The position numbers were made by a program, and so were the translations under genes. Under the pieces are notes generated by a model that worked only from the letters and a program-made list of their open reading frames with translations, did not search any database and was not told the origin of the DNA. 64,000 nt of DNA from Paenibacillus phoenicis (lineage in GTDB: Bacteria; Bacillota; Bacilli; Paenibacillales; Paenibacillaceae): positions 1,798,001-1,862,000 of the forward strand of contig NZ_JAYERP010000001.1 in NCBI RefSeq assembly GCF_034718895.1, in the 5' to 3' direction. Positions 33,563 through 44,123 of the stretch are shown here, one piece after another. Positions within the stretch are counted from its first letter, which is position 1. Each line of letters opens with the position of its first letter.

Positions 33563-33853
33563 CTAGCGGAACATTCCCCATAAGCGCAGCAAGTGAAGCG
33601 TATTCCGCGGGTCGATTCGCTGATCGATGACGAATTGGACGATTTGCTCTTCCTGAACGCCGCTCAATCTTTCGCCAAGCACAGAAGCGGCCGTTCTAAC
33701 GAGCCTGCGCACCTTAACGCGATCCTGCAAATCCGCGCGGGTGAGGCCGTCGACGACCTGTTTCATCCGCTCTTTGATCGCCGGATTTTTCATTTTCAAC
33801 TTCACCCGTTCGACCAGCTGCGGACTGATTCCATACTGATAATAGCTGGGCAT
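33563..33853 (-). CDS. spoVIF: Stage VI sporulation protein F
   Basis: A 96-residue protein matching SpoVIF (YjcC), needed for proper spore coat assembly: VVDGLTRADLQDRVKVRRLV in the middle and EEQIVQFVIDQRIDPRNTLH followed by LLRLWGMF at the end. AGGAGG precedes the ATG at 33853; the longer in-frame ATG overlaps that site. It lies alone between terminators. Expected late, mother-cell expression is inferred from the family. Confidence 0.82.
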   Translation of the reverse strand: MPSYYQYGISPQLVERVKLKMKNPAIKERMKQVVDGLTRADLQDRVKVRRLVRTAASVLGERLSGVQEEQIVQFVIDQRIDPRNTLHLLRLWGMFR

Positions 33854-33957
33854 CGTGACTAGCACCTCCTGTCCCGTCATTTCCGGACTTCAACCCTAAT
33901 ATATGACGGTAAGGCTGTCCATAGTGCCTGAAAATCCAAAAGCACGCGGGAAAGCCG

Positions 33958-34818
33958 CTAGTTCTGTTTGAGGAACGCCGTTGCCTCATGGGTTTGACTC
34001 AACCTGAGGATCGTCTCTTCGTATTGCGTCGAGGCGTACGCGAAGAACAAAATATCGATCATGACCAATTGTGCCAACCGCGAGCTGGACGCCCCGCTAC
34101 GCAGGGTCGCTTCCGGCGCCTGCGGCGTGTACAGCATCAAATCGGCCAGCTCGGCTACTTTATGATTGCCGAAACGGGACAAGCCGATGGTGCGCACGCC
34201 GTACTTTTGGGCAACCCGGAACAATTGCATTACTTCCTTGGTGTTCCCGCTGTAAGAGATGCCCATAAACAAGGCCCCCGGCGGAGCGCTGGCCAGCGCG
34301 GCCGCAATTAGATGCTCGTCCTGCAGAGCGAACGCTTGCTTCCCCAGGCGCAGCCACTTTTGTGCGGCATCCGCTGCGACGATCGCCGAAGCGCCTACCC
34401 CGTACATATGGATGACGGAAGCCTCTCGGAAGCTGTCCACCACCTGCTCGATCAGTTCGGGCTGCAGGTGAAGCATCATATCTTGAATGGCTTGGAGACT
34501 GTTGGAGACCGTCTTTTGAATGACGTTTTGAATCGTCTCCCCGCGTTCGATGTCATAATAGCCTGGTCTTTGCGGTTTGGCATTATCGACCGACAAACGC
34601 ATTTTCAAATCAGGAAATCCGCTCAGCCCCAGCGAACGGCATAGCCGGGTAATCGCCGCCGCACTGGTCCCCGCTTTATCGGCGACCGCATGGATACTTA
34701 AGCCGGAGACTTCCGCCGAAGCCGTCAAAATATATTGGGCCGCCTTTCTTTCCGATTCAGGCAGTTGTTCCAGCATGGCCTCCATTTGCGTAAGTACGCT
34801 TCCCGTCGTCACGGTCAT
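33958..34818 (-). CDS. murR: RpiR/MurR-family regulator
   Basis: A 286-residue regulator with an N-terminal HTH_6 domain (GTSAAAITRLCRSLGLSGFPDLK) and a C-terminal SIS domain (GVGASAIVAADAAQKW, ISYSGNTKEVM) that binds a sugar phosphate, here presumably MurNAc 6-phosphate. It is the third gene of the murQ-murP-murR group. The start is uncertain: GGAGGGG almost touches the ATG, and a GTG two codons on is better spaced. Confidence 0.85.
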   Translation of the reverse strand: MTVTTGSVLTQMEAMLEQLPESERKAAQYILTASAEVSGLSIHAVADKAGTSAAAITRLCRSLGLSGFPDLKMRLSVDNAKPQRPGYYDIERGETIQNVIQKTVSNSLQAIQDMMLHLQPELIEQVVDSFREASVIHMYGVGASAIVAADAAQKWLRLGKQAFALQDEHLIAAALASAPPGALFMGISYSGNTKEVMQLFRVAQKYGVRTIGLSRFGNHKVAELADLMLYTPQAPEATLRSGASSSRLAQLVMIDILFFAYASTQYEETILRLSQTHEATAFLKQN

Positions 34819-34863
34819 CCCCTCCGTATTCCCAATCCGTCTGATGCTATTTCCATTCCCATA

Positions 34864-34916
34864 AAACGCAAAAGAAACGCGGCGGCCTGGTTAAAGGCAG
34901 CCAAACGTTTCTCTGC
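34864..34916 (-). terminator. Terminator-like hairpin after murP
   Basis: On the minus strand AGAAACG..TTTGGCTGCC pairs with CAGGCCGCC..CGTTTCT followed by TTT. It may reduce read-through into murR. Confidence 0.5.
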
Positions 34917-34925
34917 TGGCTTGTA

Positions 34926-36377
34926 TTATCTATTATGCTCTATAAGCATCTGCTTTGTAAAACCAAAGAAATACGTGAGCAAGAATCCGGCGACATAGGA
35001 GACGATCAACCCGGCCAAGTAACCGAGAATCGTCATGCCGATTCCCATTGGGCCTTGAATCAGCGGGATCAGGACGAGGCCGGAAGGTCCAATCGCCACC
35101 GAGCCGATGAAGTTCCCCGTCATCGCGAACAAACCAAGCACAGCCCCGCCAAACCCACCGCCAAGACAAGCGGTTACAAACGGCCGGCCCAGAGGCAAGC
35201 TGACCCCGTAAATGAGCGGTTCACCGATGCCAAGAAATCCGACGGGCAACGCCCCTTTGATCATGTTGCGCATTCTCGCGTTATGCTTCAGCTTGATATA
35301 AATGGCGATCGCCGAGCCGACTTGCCCCGCCCCCGCCATGGCCAGGATCGGCAGCAACGCCGTGTATCCGACCTGCGAAATCAATTCGGCATGAATCGGA
35401 ATGAGCGCCTGGTGCAAGCCGAACATGACCAGCGGCAGGAACAGCGCAGCGAGAACGAAGCCGGACAGCGGTCCGCCATGGGCCAACAGCCAAGTTGTTA
35501 CCTGTCCGATGCCTTGAGAGATAATACCGCTGACCGGCATCAGGAAGAACACGGTAACCAAGCCTGCAAGCAACAGCGCAATGGTAGGAGTTACGATGAT
35601 ATCAATCGCTGCTGGCATCCGTTTACGAATCCATTTTTCCAACACAGAGATCAGCCCTGCGGCCAAAATCGCCCCGATGATTCCTCCCTGCCCCGCATTC
35701 AGCTTAATTTCACCAAACAGGGGATAGGTATAAGAGATATTCGCCACCGCCGGTGCAACGATGATCGCGGCCACGGCACCGCCAAGCGCGGGCGTTCCCC
35801 CGAACTCTTTCGCGGCATTCACCCCGGCAAAGATCGTCAAATACCCGAAGAAGGCCGAGCCAATGACACTAATAATCGGTTGGAGCGTAAGCAGCCAGTC
35901 CGCCCCGTTGCCGGAAGTAATCAGGTTATTGATCAAGCCGGCGATACCGTTGATAATCCCGGCCCCTACCAACGCGGGAATCAGTGGAATAAAGATGTTG
36001 CCGATTTTTCGCAAGAAATTTTTGAAAGGCGTGTTGTTCTTCTTTTTGAGCTCTGCCTTGATCTCCGAGCCCTCGCGGAGCGTCGCCGTTTGGCCGCCAG
36101 CTGCTGCTCCTTGGCCGCCATGCCCCTCCGCTTTCAGAAGTTTGCCAAATTCCTCCGCCACACTATTCACAACACCCGGTCCGAGGATTACTTGATACGT
36201 CTCATCATCAACCGCACCAAGTACGCCCTCGATCTGTTTGAGCCCGATTTCGTCAATTTGGCTACGGTCCCGGACCGACACCCGCAACCGGGTCATGCAG
36301 TTCGTAAATTGCTCCACATTGTCAGAACCGCCGATGGATTCCAAGATCCGTTTCGCCATAGTTTCATATTTGCTCAT
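34926..36377 (-). CDS. murP: PTS EIIBC transporter, N-acetylmuramate type
   Basis: A 483-residue PTS permease. The EIIB domain (1-85) has the phospho-Cys in FTNCMTRLRV. After a charged linker, the EIIC domain has about ten helices, with IPALVGAGI and PVGFLGIGEPLIYGVSLPLG. No EIIA domain is present, as in MurP, which borrows the glucose-type EIIA. Its place next to murQ identifies MurNAc as the likely substrate, taken in as MurNAc 6-phosphate. Confidence 0.88.
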   Translation of the reverse strand: MSKYETMAKRILESIGGSDNVEQFTNCMTRLRVSVRDRSQIDEIGLKQIEGVLGAVDDETYQVILGPGVVNSVAEEFGKLLKAEGHGGQGAAAGGQTATLREGSEIKAELKKKNNTPFKNFLRKIGNIFIPLIPALVGAGIINGIAGLINNLITSGNGADWLLTLQPIISVIGSAFFGYLTIFAGVNAAKEFGGTPALGGAVAAIIVAPAVANISYTYPLFGEIKLNAGQGGIIGAILAAGLISVLEKWIRKRMPAAIDIIVTPTIALLLAGLVTVFFLMPVSGIISQGIGQVTTWLLAHGGPLSGFVLAALFLPLVMFGLHQALIPIHAELISQVGYTALLPILAMAGAGQVGSAIAIYIKLKHNARMRNMIKGALPVGFLGIGEPLIYGVSLPLGRPFVTACLGGGFGGAVLGLFAMTGNFIGSVAIGPSGLVLIPLIQGPMGIGMTILGYLAGLIVSYVAGFLLTYFFGFTKQMLIEHNR

Positions 36378-36420
36378 TGGGAAGCCTCCTGCTCTCTATA
36401 GGATGGGCTTACTTGTTTCT

Positions 36421-37326
36421 TCAACGTATTGCAGACGCAGACTTCGCAGCCTTACCGATAAACCCTTGGTTCTCCTCCAATTTCTCCAAGGCTACCTCAT
36501 ACGAACATCCTGTCAAAATCATCAGGATCGCTGGTTTCGGTTTCCCTTCGGCAAGGCGCAAGGTGTTCTCAGCGGTTGATGCATCGCAGCCAGTTGCCTC
36601 CATCACAATCCGCTTCGCCCGATCGGCCAGCTTCTCATTGGTGGGCTGAACATCAACCATCAAATTGCCGTAAACCTTACCTAAGCCAATCATCGACGCG
36701 GTAGACAGCATATTGCAGACCAGCTTTTGCGAGGTTCCCGCTTTAAGCCGCGTCGACCCAGTCAGCACCTCGGGACCGTTCTCGATCTCGATCGCGATGT
36801 CAGAAATGGTGCTGATCACCGCATTCTTGTTGCAGCTGATACTAATCGTCTTTGCACCAACTTGCTTGGCGTATTCCAATCCGCCGATGACATAAGGCGT
36901 ACGACCGCTCGCGGCGATTCCGACGACCGCATCCTTGGCGGTAAGCCCGAGGTTTTGCAGATCCGTCCGACCGAGCTCGGCCCGATCCTCCGCTCCCTCA
37001 ACGGCCTTGATAAAAGCGTTGCTGCCGCCTGCGATCAGCCCAACCACCTGGTCCGGGGAAGTACCAAATGTCGGCGGACACTCCACCGCATCCAGCAAAC
37101 CGATCCGTCCGCTTGTGCCAGCCCCCATATAAATCAGCCGGCCCCCTTTTTTGAGCGACTCCGTAATGGCAGTCACGGCCTGGGCGATTTTGGGAATTTC
37201 CTTTTTAACCGCTCCGGCTACTTTCGCATCCTCTTCGTTCATCACCGTAAGCAGCTCGGTCACTTCCATTTCATCCAAGCGCATCGTTCGCTCGTTTCTC
37301 GCCTCGGTTGTCAGTTTTTCCAGCAT
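36421..37326 (-). CDS. murQ: N-acetylmuramic acid 6-phosphate etherase
   Basis: A 301-residue SIS-domain etherase that splits D-lactate from MurNAc 6-phosphate, giving GlcNAc 6-phosphate. Signatures are YMGAGTSGRIGLLDAVECPPTF (split: the GAGTSGR loop) and EGAEDRAELG with the catalytic Glu. The C-terminal helix NGATGCD-like region (MEATGCDAST) fits the family. First gene of the MurNAc recycling operon, with AAGGAG upstream. Unlike Bacillus, amiE and nagZ are not in the cluster. Confidence 0.95.
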   Translation of the reverse strand: MLEKLTTEARNERTMRLDEMEVTELLTVMNEEDAKVAGAVKKEIPKIAQAVTAITESLKKGGRLIYMGAGTSGRIGLLDAVECPPTFGTSPDQVVGLIAGGSNAFIKAVEGAEDRAELGRTDLQNLGLTAKDAVVGIAASGRTPYVIGGLEYAKQVGAKTISISCNKNAVISTISDIAIEIENGPEVLTGSTRLKAGTSQKLVCNMLSTASMIGLGKVYGNLMVDVQPTNEKLADRAKRIVMEATGCDASTAENTLRLAEGKPKPAILMILTGCSYEVALEKLEENQGFIGKAAKSASAIR

Positions 37327-37361
37327 ATAAGATACACTCCTTTGTTTGCGTCAATCCTAGT

Positions 37362-37433
37362 TGTAAGTGCTTTCGACATGATTATAATCTATTTGATATT
37401 TTATTTCAATATATTACTTTTTTATTGAAATAA
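37362..37433 (-). promoter_or_regulatory. mur operon promoter with operator and cre-like site
   Basis: On the minus strand TTGAAA (37404-37409) and TATAAT (37381-37386) have a 17-base spacer. Perfect 11-base arms TTATTTCAATA (37401-37411) and TATTGAAATAA (37423-37433) overlap the -35 box and suit MurR. TGTAAGTGCTTTCG (37362-37375), near the predicted start, resembles a CcpA cre site with two mismatches. Confidence 0.75.
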
Positions 37434-37591
37434 TATGTCAAATCGTGTTACTTCCTGTTTTTTTAAGTTATCAGAAAGTATAAACTTCGGGGCATTGGCA
37501 TCCTGATATCGCAAGAAAAACTTCCGCTTAAACGCGGTCTGTCAACTTTGAATGTACATCGATAGACGTTTTTCTTATGATGTATTTTGTG

Positions 37592-37627
37592 CAAAAAAAT
37601 AACCGTCCGCGGATCCCGCGAACGGTT
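37592..37627 (-). terminator. Terminator of recG
   Basis: On the minus strand AACCGTTCGCGGG pairs with CCGCGGACGGTT, followed by ATTTTTTT. Confidence 0.88.
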
Positions 37628-37650
37628 TGATGCTTGCTTGCCGTATCAAT

Positions 37651-39702
<2,052 letters not shown>

Positions 39703-39715
39703 CCCCTCACTTTAT

Positions 39716-39970
39716 AGAGGTAGTTCAAAAACGCATCTTCGGATCACGTAGTTCAGGCGAAGGTGCATATTCGGCGTCGAATCTTGAATTCAGCCGGGCC
39801 TAAGCGGATGCTTCCGATGTATGTTTCCTGAGGAAACATTTCAGTTGCTCACGTACCCCTAATGTACGCTCTGCTACTCAGTCCCGGGTTCATCCGACCT
39901 AAAGCGTTTTGAAAAAACGCACTTCGGAAGCATATGCTTCGGTGCTCCAAACCTGCCTTTTTGAACCTCT
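39716..39970. mobile_element. MITE-like element
   Basis: A 255-base non-coding element bounded by inverted ends, AGAGGtagTTCAAAAA on the left and TTTTTGAACCTCT on the right. It contains the palindromes ATGTTTCCTGAGGAAACAT (39821-39839) and GAAGCATATGCTTC. The first 38 bases recur as a perfect direct copy at 39979-40016. No ORF or transposase is present. Confidence 0.5.
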
Positions 39971-39978
39971 ATTGAAAC

Positions 39979-40016
39979 GGTAGTTCAAAAACGCATCTTC
40001 GGATCACGTAGTTCAG
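39979..40016. repeat. Partial second copy of the MITE-like element
   Basis: This 38-base stretch beginning GGTAGTTCAAAAACGC is identical to 39719-39756, exactly 260 bases away. Confidence 0.85.
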
Positions 40017-40036
40017 ACGCAACCCGGACAGCAGCC

Positions 40037-40219
40037 TAACGGAACTGAGAGACGTTATTTATCCTTTTTGCAGCGATTTCTGTGGCTAACGGAACGGAAA
40101 GACCTTATTTGGAGCTTTAGCAGCTTATGATCAGCCTTTCGAGCCAAATAAGGTCTCTGAGTTCCGTTACACCGGGAAATCGCCGGGAAATGGTCAAATA
40201 AGGGCCCTCAGTTCCGTTA
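40037..40219. repeat. Nested palindromic repeat element with 50-base period
   Basis: Four copies of a unit of about 26 bases: two forward (TAACGGAAC... at 40037 and 40087) and two inverted (...GTTCCGTTA ending 40169 and 40219). Starts within each pair are exactly 50 apart, and the four are symmetric around position 40128, so R1 pairs with R4 and R2 with R3. The spacers share GCGATTTC in complementary orientation. Confidence 0.8.
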
Positions 40220-40230
40220 AAATCGTCCAG

Positions 40231-40290
40231 AGCCACGGCCACGGACCACAGCCACAACCACAGCCACAACCGCACGCACACCGCAACTTC
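40231..40290. repeat. Low-complexity CCACAGCCACAACC repeat
   Basis: Short degenerate tandem units of CCACAG/CCACAA/CCACGG fill the gap before degV. There are no signs of coding. Confidence 0.6.
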
Positions 40291-40296
40291 CAAACA

Positions 40297-41175
40297 TCAC
40301 TTCGCCGGCCAAATAAACGTCGCCACAGTCCCCGGACCTACGTGCGTGCCAACAACCGCACCGATGCTGTTGCGGACAACCTCATGCAGCGTAAAGTGCT
40401 GCCGCAGCAGATCCAGGATTTCCTCGGAGACTTCCGGATTCACGCAATCGCAAACGGCCACGTTGATATCCTTCGTCCCACCGAAATCGTTCACGAACAA
40501 TTCGATAACGCGGGAGATCGCCTTCTTGCGGCCGCGAACCTTCTCCACGGCGTAAATGATGCCTTCCTGGTCTACTGACAGAATCGGCTTAATGTTCAGC
40601 AGGTTGCCCAGGATTGCCGCGGCTTTACCGATCCGTCCGCCTTTTTGCAAGTATTCCAGCGTATCAACGAGAAAATACAACCGACGCGCCTTCCCGAGCC
40701 GCTCAACCTCAGCTCGAATTTCCTCGACCGAAGCCCCTTGCTTCGCCAGCCGTGCGGCATGTACAACCAGCAGGCCGAAGCCATAGGACGCGCACAGCGA
40801 GTCAATGACCGTGACATCTACCGAATGACCCAGCTCTTCTTCCAGCATCTCCTTCGCCAGCACCGCGGATTGATAGGTTCCGCTCATCCCTGAGGAGATA
40901 TGGATCGAAATGATCGGTGATCCGGGATAGGCAGCAAGCAAGTTGCGGTAAACCTCCACATACTGAGACGGCGAGGTCTGCGAAGTGGTAGGCAGTTCCT
41001 TCGATTTGCTCAATTTATCGTAGAACTCTTCCGCGGTGATGTCGATGCCTTCGAGATAAGATTGGTCCCCGAAGGCCAGCCGCATCGGTACGATATGAAT
41101 GCCGTATTCCGAAACGGTCGCCTGCGGGATATCCGCCGTACTGTCGGCAATAATGATAGCCTGATTCATAAGCAT
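40297..41175 (-). CDS. fakB: DegV-family fatty acid-binding protein (FakB)
   Basis: A 292-residue DegV protein. ADSTADIP at the start, TTSQTSPSQYVE, ISISSGMSGTYQSA-like IHISSGMSGTYQS and the closing VVGTHVGPGT are the family signatures that line the fatty-acid pocket. FakB presents fatty acids to the kinase FakA, encoded just upstream 20 bases away, so the two are probably co-expressed. The ATG at 41175 is six bases from AGAGG; neighbouring ATGs are alternatives. Confidence 0.88.
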   Translation of the reverse strand: MLMNQAIIIADSTADIPQATVSEYGIHIVPMRLAFGDQSYLEGIDITAEEFYDKLSKSKELPTTSQTSPSQYVEVYRNLLAAYPGSPIISIHISSGMSGTYQSAVLAKEMLEEELGHSVDVTVIDSLCASYGFGLLVVHAARLAKQGASVEEIRAEVERLGKARRLYFLVDTLEYLQKGGRIGKAAAILGNLLNIKPILSVDQEGIIYAVEKVRGRKKAISRVIELFVNDFGGTKDINVAVCDCVNPEVSEEILDLLRQHFTLHEVVRNSIGAVVGTHVGPGTVATFIWPAK

Positions 41176-41194
41176 CTTCATCCTCTCATGGGGA

Positions 41195-42970
41195 TTAGGA
41201 TTCTACCGAAAACAGATAATAATAAATCGGTTGCCCGCCGTTATGGACCTCTACCTCGACGTCGGGATACTCCTCATGAATCCAGGCCACCAGCGCATTC
41301 GTCATCTCTTCGTCAGCTTCTTCACCGGCCAGCACCGTCACGATTTCATCGCCGCCAGTGAGCATCTTGGCTAATAAGCCCTGACTCGTTTCCAGCAAGC
41401 CCTCTTCGGTGGCCACGATTTTAGAATCTGCAATACCGATATAATGACCTGCCGTAATCTCCAAATCATCAAACATCGTGTCGCGGACCGCATACGTCAC
41501 TTGGCCCGTCTTCACGTGTTGCACCGCGTTCTGCATATTATCCGCGTTGGCTTCCACGCTTTCTTCTTCTTGGAAAGCAAACGCTGCGGCAATCCCCTGA
41601 GGAATGCTCTTGCTTGGGATAACCGTCACGCTGCGCTCCCCTTCAAGCAAATCACGTGCCTGCTGCGCAGCCAGAATAATATTCGAGTTATTCGGCAGGA
41701 CAAACACGTGCTGAGCCGAAATCGATTGGATCGCCTTCACGAAATCTTCAGTGCTTGGGTTCATCGTCTGCCCGCCGGACAGGACGACATCCACACCTAA
41801 GCTCTTGAAAATTTCCGAAATTCCCTGACCGGAAGCAACGGCGATAAAGCCATAAGGCGCCAGCTCATCCGCAGGAATCCCTGCCGGATCCACCGGTTGG
41901 GCCGGTTCTGCCGGAATTTCGGCGAACAGCTCCGGCATCGGCGGCGCGGCATCCATCCCTGCAATCAACAGATCCCGGTGCTGCTCACGCATGTTCAAGA
42001 TATGAATTTGTGTAATTTCACCGTAACGCAGCGCCAGATTCAGCACGTCGCCCGGCGTTTTGGAATGGACATGGACTTTGATGATCTCGTCGTCCGCGAT
42101 CACGATAATCGAATCCCCATTGACCGAAAGCGCTTTCCGGAACTGATCCTCGTCAAAAACAGCATCCTTGATTTCACCGATTTTTCGATTAATGAAAAAT
42201 TCCATGTCATAGAGGTATTCGATATCCTCTGTTTCGAGCTTGGCCTGTGCCGAAGCTGGAGCATGCACCGGTACGGCCGTTTGAGCACGCTGCTCTGGTT
42301 TGGCAACTGGTGCGGGGGCTTGTCCCAATGTCGCTGCGGCTTCACTGCTGGCGCCGCCTTGCAGCCATTGTAAAAATCCTTCATAAATATAAACAAGTCC
42401 TTGACCGCCCGAATCCACGACGCCAACCTGTTTCAACACCGGCAACAGCTCCGGCGTATTCGCGAGCGCTTCCTTCGCTTTGGCCAGCACCTCGCTCATC
42501 AATTCCGTGATATCCGTTGTTCTGCGCGAATAATAGACGGCATGCTTGGCGGCTTCCTTCGCCACCGTCAGGATCGTGCCTTCCACCGGTTTGACGACCG
42601 CTTTATAAGCGGTATCTACCCCGCTTTGTAGAGCGGCGGCAAATTGAGCTGCATTCATCTCTTCCAATGATGCAGCATAACGGCTAAAGCCGCGGAACAG
42701 CTGGGACAAGATCACGCCGGAATTCCCGCGTGCGCCCATCAACAGGCCTTTGGATAAAGTGGCTGCTCTGCTGCCCAAACCCCCGGTTCCGTGATCTTTC
42801 AATTCCGTTACGCCGGCGGTCATCGTCAAATTCATATTCGTTCCGGTGTCCCCATCGGGTACCGGGAATACGTTCAGGGAATTGACGTGCTCAGCATGCT
42901 CTGTCAGCCGCTTTGCGCCTGCCAATACCATAGCGGTGAAATCTGTTCCAGTTAAAGAACGCTTACTCAA
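41195..42970 (-). CDS. fakA: Fatty acid kinase catalytic subunit (DAK2 domain)
   Basis: A 591-residue protein (Bacillus YloV) that phosphorylates FakB-bound fatty acids. The N-terminal DAK2 kinase domain (1-200) holds NVFPVPDGDTGTNM, the Asp cluster that binds Mg-ATP, and GARGNSGVILSQLFRG. A middle domain and a C-terminal EDD-like domain follow (about 250-591), linked by a Pro/Ala-rich insert near 215-245. TTG start with AAGGGG. It follows yloU as in Bacillus. Confidence 0.92.
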   Translation of the reverse strand: MSKRSLTGTDFTAMVLAGAKRLTEHAEHVNSLNVFPVPDGDTGTNMNLTMTAGVTELKDHGTGGLGSRAATLSKGLLMGARGNSGVILSQLFRGFSRYAASLEEMNAAQFAAALQSGVDTAYKAVVKPVEGTILTVAKEAAKHAVYYSRRTTDITELMSEVLAKAKEALANTPELLPVLKQVGVVDSGGQGLVYIYEGFLQWLQGGASSEAAATLGQAPAPVAKPEQRAQTAVPVHAPASAQAKLETEDIEYLYDMEFFINRKIGEIKDAVFDEDQFRKALSVNGDSIIVIADDEIIKVHVHSKTPGDVLNLALRYGEITQIHILNMREQHRDLLIAGMDAAPPMPELFAEIPAEPAQPVDPAGIPADELAPYGFIAVASGQGISEIFKSLGVDVVLSGGQTMNPSTEDFVKAIQSISAQHVFVLPNNSNIILAAQQARDLLEGERSVTVIPSKSIPQGIAAAFAFQEEESVEANADNMQNAVQHVKTGQVTYAVRDTMFDDLEITAGHYIGIADSKIVATEEGLLETSQGLLAKMLTGGDEIVTVLAGEEADEEMTNALVAWIHEEYPDVEVEVHNGGQPIYYYLFSVES

Positions 42971-42985
42971 TGAAAATTCCCCTTC

Positions 42986-43345
42986 CTAGCTTGATACGCG
43001 TACACCTTGGACTACGATATTCACCTGATCCACTTCGAGTCCAACGATTTCACTTAGTACGTATTTCACTTTGAGCTGTATGTTGTGTGCGACCTCGGAA
43101 ATTTTCGTGCCATAACTGACTATAATATAAAGATAAATAGCTAATCGATGATTATCCAGGTTCACTTCCACACCCCGGGCCAAATTCTCGCGCCCCAGCA
43201 ATTCGGCAATGCCGTCCTTCAACTGCTTTCGGCTTGCCATTCCAACCAGTCCATAACACTCCATGGCGGCCGATCCGGCGATCACCTTAATGGCTTCCTC
43301 CGAAATATCGATTCGTCCATATTTGGTCGTAAGATTTACAGCCAC
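42986..43345 (-). CDS. Asp23/Gls24-family protein YloU
   Basis: A 119-residue alkaline-shock-type protein: AVNLTTKYGRIDISEEAI, GLVGMASRK, VEVNLDNHRLAIYLYIIVSYG and VNIVVQGV are family segments. Relatives sit at the membrane and respond to envelope stress. It starts at a GTG behind GGAGTG; a longer frame crosses the promoter of rpmB. It comes just ahead of fakA, the usual order. Confidence 0.88.
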   Translation of the reverse strand: MAVNLTTKYGRIDISEEAIKVIAGSAAMECYGLVGMASRKQLKDGIAELLGRENLARGVEVNLDNHRLAIYLYIIVSYGTKISEVAHNIQLKVKYVLSEIVGLEVDQVNIVVQGVRVSS

Positions 43346-43556
43346 GCCTATCTCACTCCTTCCATAGAAATTATTATGGACTAAACTATATTGTACTATA
43401 AGACCAGAGAGAAATAAATAAAAGAGTCGAACGTCAATAGCTGTTGACGGAGCTTTTTTTACTGTGATATTATATTTAAGTATTGTCAATAACCGTGATA
43501 TTGTATTGTTAGTGTTATTTTCAAGACAGGTGTATCTGGAACAGGAGGTGTAATGA

Positions 43557-43745
43557 ATGGCTCGCAAATGTTATGTGACTGGCAAGAAGCCAGGCAGCGG
43601 TAACCATGTATCTCACGCAAACAATCGCAATCGGCGCTCTTGGGGCGTAAACGTGCAGAAGGTCCGGATCTTGGTAGACGGCAAACCGAAACGCGTATAC
43701 GTTAGCACTCGGGCTTTGAAATCCGGTAAAGTGACCCGCGTGTAA
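43557..43745 (+). CDS. rpmB: 50S ribosomal protein L28
   Basis: A 62-residue basic ribosomal protein with [20 protein letters not shown] at the start and [11 protein letters not shown] at the end. Only one Cys is present, so this is the non-zinc form. AGGAGG lies upstream. It is transcribed away from yloU, the conserved arrangement in Bacillales. Confidence 0.97.
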   Translation: MARKCYVTGKKPGSGNHVSHANNRNRRSWGVNVQKVRILVDGKPKRVYVSTRALKSGKVTRV

Positions 43746-43766
43746 CAGACGGGACGAATTATAGAC

Positions 43767-43799
43767 AAAAAGCACCTTTTCCTATGGAGGTGCTTTTTT
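43767..43799 (+). terminator. Terminator of rpmB
   Basis: AAAAAGCACCTT pairs with GAGGTGCTTTTTT around CCTAT. Confidence 0.9.
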
Positions 43800-43903
43800 A
43801 CTGCGCTTTTTCCCTTGAAGTCAGCGGCCCAAGCAATCCTTGATGGCGGGAACCGTCAGGCGCGCTCTTCCGCTGCTTGGGGCGGGTTCTCAGGCCCCGC
43901 CCG

Positions 43904-43984
43904 CTAGTTCTTGTGAAACGTGTTCAGTACCGCCTTAACGAATCCTCCCAAAAACTTAGGCAGCTTGAATGTGTAAAATTTCAT
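43904..43984 (-). CDS. spoVM: Stage V sporulation protein M
   Basis: A 26-residue amphipathic peptide that I found by reading the minus strand. It starts MKFYTFKLPKFLGG and ends with a basic tail; Bacillus subtilis SpoVM is MKFYTIKLPKFLGG..., also 26 residues. SpoVM recognises the curved forespore membrane and anchors SpoIVA at the start of spore coat assembly. Pro9, needed for curvature sensing, is present. GGGAGGG lies six bases before the ATG. It sits between rpe and rpmB as in Bacillus, though thiN (yloS) is missing. A GC-rich hairpin (43881-43901) follows. Confidence 0.95.
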   Translation of the reverse strand: MKFYTFKLPKFLGGFVKAVLNTFHKN

Positions 43985-44061
43985 CGTTCACCCTCCCCAT
44001 CGTGCTCATGCCTTCACCCATATTCTATGTTTGATGTCATTTACTCGTGTATTCCCGCCAC

Positions 44062-44100
44062 AAAAAAAAAGGCTACATGAGAACCTTCGCTCATGTAACC
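44062..44100 (-). terminator. Terminator of rpe
   Basis: On the minus strand GGTTACATGAG pairs with CTCATGTAGCC, followed by nine T. Confidence 0.9.
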
Positions 44101-44123
44101 AATGTATGCGCATCTTGAAGCGC

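Noticed and set aside
34935-36401. Plus-strand frame of 488 codons opposite murP
   Set aside because: Antisense shadow of a PTS permease, Arg/Gln/Asp-rich, with no family motif.
40037-40219. CRISPR array (repeats at 50-base period)
   Set aside because: Only two repeats per orientation, repeats are mirrored, spacers are complementary to each other, and no cas genes are present.
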